DNA of 64,000 bases, from positions 78,850,623 through 78,914,622 of the forward strand of contig OX104114.1 in assembly GCA_944474755.1 (NCBI GenBank), written 5' to 3'. Positions within the stretch are counted from its first letter, which is position 1. Every line of letters begins with the position of its first letter. Position numbers and translations under genes: made by a program. This stretch comes from Limnoperna fortunei. Lineage: Eukaryota; Mollusca; Bivalvia; Mytilida; Modiolidae. Under the pieces are notes generated by a model. The model ran no database searches. It worked only from the letters and a program-made list of their open reading frames with translations, and was not told the origin of the DNA. Of the stretch, positions 60,701-64,000 are shown one piece after another.

Positions 60701-63587
60701 TTGGAAATGAACACTTATTGACAAAAGCAACGTAAATATTGTTTAAAAATGTATACATGTACATAGTTATATAGTATTCTTATACATATCAAACATGGTA
60801 ATTTAACGAATTTTAATTGAAACATTTATCGGAGTATTGTCTAGTACAGTTAGACGATAAACCAATATCTTGCAAAGGATCCTTTTTCTCATATGGCATG
60901 CGTTATAAATACGTGTTATTCCATCATTGTACATAGTTAAGACTTTTACTATGATAAATAACAAAGTAAACCGGCGCCAAGGTTCCACGCATAATTACAA
61001 ATCCGGATATGGACAAACATATACAACGCAAAATCTAAACACAAACACAGAAAGTAACTCGAACACCATAAAACTTATGGGTGCTCTGGACGAATAAGCA
61101 GTGTTTGCCTTTTGTTAGACACCCGTCTAGTTACTGATTGTCGTGCCTAGAAAAAAGTAAACTCCAGGATTAGGAAAAACTACCTATGACTTGACGGAAA
61201 TTCCAAAACGATCAATTAAGTCATGGTTACAACCATAGAACTTCTGAAGAAATAACATCAACTTAGGTAATCAAACTCTTGTTTGAGTAGTTTCGTAATC
61301 AACAGATTAGGCAAATGATTGCAGGATCTAAAATAACGTTGTGAAATGTAAACACCATACGCTGGAGCTGCTACCTATGAACAGGAAGATGACATTTTAA
61401 AGTTTAAGTCATTTCGTTTGTCGTATAGTCTATTTTGTAGTTTCCCGGAGTCTATTTCTATTTCTAGAAGAGGCCGACCTTTCTGTGTTTTTAGTGGTTT
61501 CGTTAATTTCAAGATCGCTAGTCATCAAAGTAACAGACTTGATCAGGACAAAACATTATCAATATAGCAGAATGTGAAATTAAAGGTCTGGGCTAGCAGG
61601 CCTTCCATGAACATAAGGGTTAAAAATGATTCGACAAAGAGAGGACAGAATTAGTAACCATTGGAATACCAACAGTCTGTTGTAAAACATTTCCTCCAAA
61701 CATACGAATATATTGGATATCGTGGCTAATTACCGGGTATTTATATCGCCTCTTTCCGTTTTCTGAAAAAGCAGCTTTTGATAAGAACTTTAATCTTGAG
61801 TCTAAGCTTCATTTAAAAGTGACCGTCCAGAGTGTCCATGAATCAATCATTTTAATGTTGTTACATTTGGGAAAGAGAAATAGATCTCACGATGTCTACA
61901 AGGTCTTTTTCAAATTTGAATAGTTTTTTAATTATGCCCCTTTTGGAGTAGAAAGTTCCGCTGCATATAAATGTTAAATCGTTATTATTGTTGTTTAAAT
62001 AGTGCTTAAGAGTTAGTGTTTTGATGGCACACTTATACGATCCTGGTATGCAACGCTGTGTGTGCGGATTTTTGTAAAGTTTTGATTTCCAATCTTCGAC
62101 TTTGATTTTGAGACTATATTATATATATAAATACAAACGTCTAAGTATTGTGACAACCATATAATATATCTATCCAGCGGATTTCTGAAACATCAGAAAT
62201 ACAGGGTTAATATCAAATATTTATATATACGTCTTCAAATTAAGCCCAACACTTTATATATATATATATATAAAGTGCATAAACACAATTGTTGTCTTAT
62301 GAGTACATATCAGTGCATCTCATTAGAAATCTTTTTTTTTATTTATATCGTTTATGCCCTATAAGAATTTAATTAAATGATCGTCGGCACAAAAATATAT
62401 GCTGATTTATCACGTGTTTGCCCTTTTGCGTAGAGTAAAATATTTGGCATAATGGACAAATCCATGGTAAAATATGTTTATATGCATATCCCAGTAAATT
62501 ATTATTAAGGTACCTTGACAAGTAAGCTTTCCATTTTGCCCTTTACTTGAAAAATATCCCTCATTACATTGACAGTTGTGTGAACCATCGGTGTTATAGC
62601 ACACAGCATATTCCGGACAGACTCTGTCCGTTGTTATATTACATTCATTTATATCTTCATTGCAGTTTATTCCATCCCAACCTTCTTTGCAAATACACAT
62701 TCCATCAGACTTGTTGCATGAGATGGCATGATCCATTTGGCACGTACACTTTTCAGCACAATTATTACCAAAGAAACCTTCCTGACATTCTGAAAAATGA
62801 TACTTTTTGCAACGGCAAATCAATGAATGCATTCCATGTTTGTTCGCCAGAAAAACATTAATAGCAAAACATAAAGCACTAATATGCTGAATTGATACAT
62901 GGAACCAACTATTTATAGGTTTAAATTTTGAATTGAACGGGGAATTTCTCTGGGTATTCTTGTTACTCCAATAAAAACTGAATGTCATAATATAGCTGAA
63001 AGGGGCGTTAAACACCATTCAAAGAAACAAACAAATAATCTCCAATGTGTATATCTAATACATATCATATTTGAAAATAATTGATGGTCAATTGTAAAAT
63101 AGTATTACGATATATACAATTTAATTGTATTTATTCACACAAAGCTGCTTAAATAACGGTAAATGTTTTTAATTTCACCTGTTTGGGAGTAATGATAATT
63201 AATGTAGCTTAATATTTTTGATTAATCATTAAAGATAGGGTATAAATTAACAACAGACCAGACCTAGATAAGAATATAAGTTCATAATAGTTTGTCAACA
63301 TGTGTCTGAATTAACTTATTGTTTACTAGTTAGATTATTTTAATAAACAGAAAGATCAAAGTTTCCAATAATATTTACAGTTTATTTATGGACACGTGAA
63401 CCATTAGAATAGAATAGAACTGAATTTCTGTTAGAATTATTAATGTCCGCTGTCAAAATACCTATGCAGGTAAACATGTCTTTATCCAAATGTGTTCCTG
63501 GCTTTGAGCAATTACAAGAGTACCCGGGTGATTCGTCTACACATTTGTCGGAACATAAGTGGGTACCAGTACTACATTCGTCTATAT
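28987..63587 (-). CDS. MUC4-like transmembrane adhesion protein: EGF repeats, NIDO, AMOP, VWD, EGF, TM (partial at 5' end)
   Basis: Spliced gene. Exons in coding order: 63587-63462, 62789-62514, 60599-60339, 60039-59917, 59376-59129, 58361-58059, 57435-57231, 55943-55708, 55490-55280, 54666-54418, 53932-53798, 53211-53008, 51748-51503, 50745-50541, 45260-45097, 37216-37052, 36315-36265, 33918-33865, 29776-29632, 29161-28987. All have GT-AG borders and each codon phase matches the next, giving about 1,260 residues in the window. The NIDO-AMOP-VWD-EGF-TM order is that of mucin-4; EGF repeats upstream of NIDO are extra. Such proteins sit on the cell surface as a cleaved pair and act in adhesion or barrier mucus; the role here is inferred. 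The signal peptide and 5' end lie beyond the right edge. The two stalk exons are the least certain; domain exons are firm. Confidence 0.88.
29632..29776 (-). CDS. receptor exon 19: transmembrane helix
   Basis: SESLTLGLAVGVPLCTIVII followed by IIVTIIV is a single hydrophobic span of about 23 residues, then HRIKGNREK, a basic stop-transfer. Topology is therefore type I. The exon starts in phase 1 and ends CACAG|GTAAAT in phase 2. Confidence 0.9.
30351..30474. repeat. 62-base tandem duplication
   Basis: CGATTTTAGTTTTTGTCTAT through GGAATATATGTA occurs twice, starting at 30351 and 30413, with one mismatch (TTTCTAACC against TTTCAAACC). Confidence 0.95.
30656..31918 (+). mobile_element. fold-back element with TTCGAAATTCG arrays, copy 1
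   Basis: The element (30662-31912) has ends TAAGGCCCAGAAGGCTCATT and, inverted, TACGAAAGCCCAGAAGGCTC. GGTTAC flanks it at 30656-30661 and 31913-31918, a 6-base target duplication. The left arm contains three arrays of TTCGAAATTCGAGATTCG-like units, each followed by a block with two CCAATCAGA motifs; the right arm has one array. The middle carries GTGGCGGATCCAAAATTTCG and a C/A homopolymer. The short open frames rich in SKFEIRDSRFE come only from the array. Confidence 0.85.
32141..32510. repeat. two SINE-A pieces facing each other
   Basis: 32141-32245 matches the 3' half of SINE-A on the minus strand (GTGTTTTAACGCCACTTTCA to CCCCCGACCTGCGGTA). 32287-32510 is a diverged plus-strand copy from GGGGGCCAGCC through TCTCCGGGTACTCCTGC to an (AAAC)n tail. 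Confidence 0.6.
33865..33918 (-). CDS. receptor exon 18: stalk micro-exon
   Basis: 54 bases, phase 1-1, encoding AEQSTYRTTSTELKPVTSG across the joins. Good acceptor (TTTCAG) and a donor GTATGTG. Ser/Thr-rich stalk. Confidence 0.55.
34365..35793 (-). other. two possible stalk micro-exons with unmatched phase
   Basis: 35757-35793 (37 bases) and 34365-34416 (52 bases) have AG and GT borders and encode Thr-rich peptide in one frame, but neither length is a multiple of three and no combination keeps the frame into the flanking exons. They may be decayed copies of the stalk exon or be skipped. Confidence 0.25.
35350..35604 (+). mobile_element. SINE (family A), 5'-truncated copy in receptor intron
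   Basis: Starts inside the tRNA-like head (AGTGGTTTAGGCAGTTCGTC), keeps box-B-like AGTTCGATTCT, the body with TTTCTCTGGGTACTCC and TGAACGCCATT, and ends GTGGCGTTAAACACC plus (CAAA)n. The target duplication is not clear. Confidence 0.8.
36265..36315 (-). CDS. receptor exon 17: stalk micro-exon
   Basis: 51 bases, phase 1-1, STQHMTSGEPRTVTSG. Its 3' end (ACATCCG|GTATG) is the same as that of the exon at 33865-33918, so the two probably duplicated. Ser/Thr and Pro content suits an O-glycosylated stalk. Confidence 0.55.
37052..37216 (-). CDS. receptor exon 16: last EGF-like module before the stalk
   Basis: DCEHEVDGCQGSPCGLGNNC, then YYCGACPKGYTAYIDGKC. Phase 1 at both ends (165 bases). The donor is the GT of GTATGCTG. 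Confidence 0.85.
38312..40590 (+). pseudogene. LINE ORF1 (coiled coil and RRM-like protein), split by an insertion
   Basis: Starts MGKRRRKSNNSKSG, a basic N terminus. After a frameshift near 38490 and a stop near 38735 it continues with a Pro-rich stretch and a heptad-repeat coiled coil (NEKLSKLDLLNVVAKKFERF, then IADRVMALERDN, ENENHELKEKF). The RRM-like part begins YNLIFTGI and reaches VHRLS at the insertion (39159-39164). Beyond it (40277 on) the frame continues ERNDGKERSIIARFF and ends with YDKLFVDGEEYRFPTRRE. ORF1 proteins of this kind bind LINE RNA as trimers. Confidence 0.8.
39159..40276 (-). mobile_element. fold-back element with TTCGAAATTCG arrays, copy 2, inside LINE ORF1
   Basis: The element (39165-40270) starts TACGAAAGCCCAGAAGGCTC and ends with its inverse, GAGCCTTCTGGGCTTTCGTA. 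CCTTAG at 39159-39164 and 40271-40276 is a 6-base target duplication. It lies in the opposite orientation to copy 1 and has one array module fewer on the long arm. Taking it out with one CCTTAG restores the ORF1 frame, so both ends are exact. Confidence 0.93.
40650..43557 (+). pseudogene. LINE ORF2: endonuclease remnant, reverse transcriptase, C-terminal CCHC
   Basis: A start of an APE-type endonuclease (NFTFLNVYGIKSKLL near 40645) jumps to its end (FVNNYGRKLIELCKRC, SSLVDYLILSP, FSDVHNQM near 40770-40980), so the middle is deleted. RT motifs follow: NNKAPGIDKI (41665), NYRAITLISCIGKLYTSVIN (41850), ENQAGVSKGYSTTDN (41955), FVDFKKAFDTVW (42060), RQGENLSPFLFSVF (42240), then ADDTVILSETKEG (42400). 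The C-terminal part (42766-43557) ends with RICNLCRQCIGNEYHIMFTC, a CCHC motif. Longest pieces are 41597-42136 and 42766-43557. Two or more frameshifts and stops make it non-functional. Confidence 0.87.
43806..44465. repeat. direct repeat of about 130 bases
   Basis: 43806-43934 and 44337-44465 share AAACCAGTACAC, TTTAGTATCGAATCGACAAA and ATACAAGTCTATAAGATTAT with few differences. The phrase CTGTTACTTGGCTTTG also recurs, near 44113 and 44472. Confidence 0.85.
44207..44790. repeat. inverted repeat, arms about 100 bases
   Basis: 44207-44313 and the reverse complement of 44690-44790 share GGCGTTTAACTCTA, GGAGATGGAAT and GATCGTGTAAATACACAAT in order. Together with the direct repeat at 43.8/44.3 kb this suggests a composite or rearranged element next to the 3' end of the LINE. 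Confidence 0.75.
45097..45260 (-). CDS. receptor exon 15: end of the beta module and first post-VWD EGF
   Basis: SVTASDAFGLSAEPITVKIF closes the beta module; CPCKEHGHCTFKEA to CSCNIGFDG starts an EGF-like cysteine set. It lies after a 5.3 kb intron full of repeats and before a 7.9 kb intron holding the LINE. Confidence 0.85.
45693..45796. repeat. (ATGT)n microsatellite
   Basis: About 24 ATGT units in a row with one ACATGT variation at the right end. Confidence 0.97.
46021..49472. repeat. four head-to-tail units rich in GGCGGCCATTTTGAA
   Basis: Units lie at 46021-46708, 46755-48058, 48094-48808 and about 48841-49472. Units 1-3 start TGGCTCCCAAAC and all end in the inverse GTTTGGGAGC(C)A, followed by an ATGATCCATAAGATCATAAT spacer. 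Inside are alternating blocks GATTTCGATGAAAATTGGAA, ACCGCACCATATGACGCACA and ATCCAAGATGGCCGCCAAAA. Unit 2 is about twice as long because it has extra internal blocks, and unit 4 lacks the left end. Open frames inside (for example 46773-47225) are by-products of the repeat. Confidence 0.88.
50541..50745 (-). CDS. receptor exon 14: Ig/cadherin-like module after VWD
   Basis: Runs NNSAPEIVGNTTF, TFMLFNASDDGQFNFTIL, NISWVPQ. The A-P-x-I ... F-N-A-S-D ... W-V-P pattern is that of the cadherin-like beta module that follows in mucin-4-like chains. The exon ends in phase 2 and joins the next as ELSVTASDAFG. Confidence 0.82.
51503..51748 (-). CDS. receptor exon 13: MUC4-type post-VWD region
   Basis: Encodes a stretch with TWNHFVHKEFMPLF, then KCGAENKACIYDFYATRDEA. 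This region follows VWD in mucin-4-like proteins, where the C-G-x-x-x-x-C-x-Y/F-D-x-x-A-T pattern is typical. Phase 1 in and out. Confidence 0.82.
51749..53007. other. receptor intron, nothing recognised except a short repeat
   Basis: 1.26 kb. Around 52190-52400 the phrase TTACATGGCATGGTTGCTTACCATT recurs in degenerate form about five times, a small imperfect tandem repeat. Confidence 0.4.
53008..53211 (-). CDS. receptor exon 12: VWD domain end
   Basis: Contains RQLILTVIVPNRYKGQVSGL followed by MGNFDGNKSNDFILPNGTV. The G-L-M-G-N-F-D-G-N-x-x-N-D motif is the conserved calcium-site end of VWD domains. Confidence 0.93.
53655..53722 (-). repeat. SINE-A head fragment in receptor intron
   Basis: GTCGGGTACACCCTGCCTGT, then CAAACTCGCAAGCTCAGTGT and GACAGGCGCGTGATCAATAG match the tRNA-like part of SINE-A in the order seen at 10330-10400. 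Confidence 0.6.
53798..53932 (-). CDS. receptor exon 11: VWD domain middle
   Basis: 45 residues including FANKINFTNDFYNNETFVSF and VIRRKDNESISFWF. Symmetrical phase 1 exon, matching both neighbours. Confidence 0.85.
54418..54666 (-). CDS. receptor exon 10: VWD domain start with GDPH motif
   Basis: Begins GFSFGDPHITTIDGNEYTFN, the opening of a von Willebrand type D domain. GDPH (codons at 54655-54644) is the motif at which mucin-4, MUC2 and MUC5AC cleave themselves between Asp and Pro. Several N-x-S/T sites follow (NLT, NET, NAT, NFS). Confidence 0.92.
55280..55490 (-). CDS. receptor exon 9: AMOP domain, second half
   Basis: Begins ICCYDDYGIILTG and ends FCCNKSQNCHLYYSVRP then GHCYSKP: the CCY-D-x-G, CC and RP-x3-C pattern of AMOP. 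Phase 0 in, phase 1 out. Confidence 0.9.
55708..55943 (-). CDS. receptor exon 8: AMOP domain, first half
   Basis: Contains GGLCVKWY, then FVCPCNKFHLRFDGRFFPI and the QCYSNYRYG segment. C-x2-W, CPC and D-G-R-F are typical AMOP positions. The linker before it still belongs to the NIDO-AMOP junction. Confidence 0.88.
55944..57230. other. receptor intron with a faint SINE-A relic
   Basis: 1.29 kb of AT-rich DNA. At 57040-57100 AATGCAACTTTCGGCAATGC followed by TTCAGC and ATGACGTCTAG resembles the SINE-A 3' part on the minus strand, highly diverged. Confidence 0.35.
57231..57435 (-). CDS. receptor exon 7: end of NIDO domain
   Basis: Begins ATVSFQTLLVTDGVRTYSW, matching the usual closing F-Q-x-x-L-x-T-D-G of NIDO, and continues through SIGYSISGHS. 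Phase 0 in, phase 1 out. Confidence 0.9.
58059..58361 (-). CDS. receptor exon 6: NIDO domain core
   Basis: 101 residues: ISTNGLICF, ILAPFWTDLNI, then WVLVATWVNAS. APFW-D and VATW are hallmark NIDO positions shared with nidogen, alpha-tectorin and mucin-4. Phase 0 at both ends. Confidence 0.92.
58526..58765 (-). repeat. diverged SINE-B copy in receptor intron
   Basis: CAATATTTCACCTATACTCA, CAAAATCTACAAAAGGAACG, CTTTATCGTGCAGG and CAGCTCTGTGGGTTG follow in the same order as in the copy at 26060-26490, with many differences. Confidence 0.6.
59129..59376 (-). CDS. receptor exon 5: Thr-rich linker and start of NIDO domain
   Basis: About 40 Thr/Ser-rich residues (likely O-glycosylated) lead into GETAGDRNLTGDDKSTG and FKYIQ, the first strand region of a NIDO domain. 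The exon ends in phase 0 at CAG|GT, and joining gives KYIQ-ISTNGLICF, the conserved NIDO core. Confidence 0.85.
59917..60039 (-). CDS. receptor exon 4: calcium-binding EGF repeat
   Basis: 41 residues beginning DINECSANPDICSVNASC and ending CKDGFNWDGFNC. Symmetrical phase 1 exon. It is the last EGF before the Thr-rich linker. Confidence 0.9.
60339..60599 (-). CDS. receptor exon 3: second EGF pair
   Basis: 87 residues; CGYLTYGENCKNVCSCN to CRCLVGWTGSTC followed by NSDINECSDNRHNCGDHSVC and a closing CICQNGF half. It aligns along its length with exon 2 of the window. Confidence 0.92.
60600..62513. other. receptor intron, mostly unassigned
   Basis: 1.9 kb. Apart from the duplicated segment at 61113-61440 and a palindromic TA run at 62252-62276 I see nothing recognisable. 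Confidence 0.4.
62514..62789 (-). CDS. receptor exon 2: EGF pair (laminin-like plus calcium-binding)
   Basis: 92 residues. The first half (CQEGFFGNNCAEKCTCQ to CICKEGWDGINC) is the MEGF-type EGF, the second (NEDINECNITTDRVCPEYAV onward) is calcium-binding. Same two-domain layout and phase (1-1) as the exon at 60339-60599, so the module arose by exon duplication. Confidence 0.92.
62941..63038 (+). repeat. SINE-A 3' fragment in receptor intron
   Basis: TTTCTCTGGGTATTCTTGTT, AACTGAATGTCATAATATAG and GGCGTTAAACACCATTCAAA with an (ACAA)n tail match the end of the SINE-A copy at 35350-35604. Confidence 0.75.
63462..63587 (-). CDS. receptor exon 1 in window: calcium-binding EGF repeat
   Basis: One symmetrical 126-base exon (phase 1 at both ends) encoding a complete repeat that begins DIDEC, the calcium-binding consensus, and contains CSDKCVDESPGYSCNCSKPG. 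Six cysteines are spaced as in EGF domains. Confidence 0.9.
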
Positions 63588-64000
63588 CTGTAAGATGACA
63601 TGTAATTTAAATCACAATAAACACACATTATTTAATAAACAACTTATTACAAATAACTTTTGAACATTAAATGGAGCATGAAAGTATCCTTCGTTAAAAG
63701 ACAAATTATCGCAACTATTTCAGGATTTGAACTTGCCATTATATAACCATGTGTATATGAAAACTAAATTTGTTCCTTTCTATACCTTGTTTTTTTATAT
63801 GAGCCGCCATGCCTTATGCAAAACTTTTCGATCACTTTTCTGAAAGTGTATGGCCGCCATTGGGTACATTCCTATTTAAACCATTCGATTATAAACTTTC
63901 CGTTATAGATCATTTCAGAAATTGTGTCATAATAGTCCCTTTGCGTAAACATTTTGTCAAAAGAAGATTATTTGTTACAGTTCAGCGTCTGTAAAAATTT
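63588..64000. other. receptor intron at the right edge
   Basis: No exon was found. The AG at 63989-63990 (minus) is followed by an early stop in the needed phase. The open frame on the plus strand at 63809-63994 has no domain. Confidence 0.4.

Larger units (their letters stand above)
59613..61440. repeat. intronic duplicated segment, two copies
   Basis: 59613-59870 and 61113-61440 are direct repeats: TTAGACACCCGTC-AGT, ACTCCAGGA-TA, ACTACCTATGA, ACGATCAATTA-GTCATGG and TTTGTCGTA-AGTCTA-TTTGTAGTTT occur in both in the same order. Copy 2 carries an extra ~70 bases. They lie in two different introns of the EGF region. Confidence 0.8.

Noticed and set aside
62547..62861. Plus-strand frame of 104 residues with many His and Cys
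   Set aside because: It is antisense to the EGF exon at 62514-62789 and mirrors its cysteine codons.

Overview
The window reads as AT-rich metazoan nuclear DNA, most likely from a bivalve mollusc. The reasons are spliced genes with GT-AG introns, several tRNA-derived SINE families with bivalve-like heads and (CAAA)n or (CAAT)n tails, a Penelope-like retroelement, a LINE, and a mucin-4-like adhesion receptor. The species is not identified. The bivalve assignment rests on remembered similarity of the SINEs and was not searched.

The main gene lies on the minus strand and runs from beyond the right edge (last exon seen at 63587) to a stop codon at 28987. I placed 20 exons with canonical splice sites and consistent codon phase throughout, giving about 1,260 residues. 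From N to C the domains are six EGF repeats (two exons each carry a duplicated two-EGF module), a Thr-rich linker, NIDO, AMOP, VWD with a GDPH self-cleavage motif, a MUC4-type post-VWD region, two EGF-like modules, a short Ser/Thr stalk made of micro-exons, one transmembrane helix and a cytoplasmic tail ending near a YxxPhi motif. At the left edge, 1-1153 on the same strand holds the 5' exon of a second mucin-like gene: a signal peptide followed by Thr-rich repeats, with one apparent frameshift. The two genes are head to tail, which suggests a tandem family of secreted or membrane mucin-like proteins.

Almost everything else is mobile DNA. From left to right: a TTAA-flanked inverted-repeat element (2.6-4.1 kb); two copies of a CCAAT-containing repeat (6.5 and 28.0 kb); a SINE with a 13-bp target duplication (10.2 kb); a second SINE family (15.3, 26.1 kb); a decayed Penelope-like element interrupted by a third SINE (18.2-21.1 kb); a 5'-truncated copy of that SINE (24.5 kb); two fold-back elements built from TTCGAAATTCG-type arrays (30.7-31.9 and 39.2-40.3 kb), each flanked by a 6-bp duplication; a LINE (38.3-43.8 kb) whose ORF1 is split by the second fold-back; and a block of GGCGGCCAT-rich repeats (46.0-49.5 kb). 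The intergenic stretch from 1.2 to 29.0 kb has no gene I can support. The large introns of the receptor gene hold the LINE, both fold-backs and the GGCGGCCAT block.
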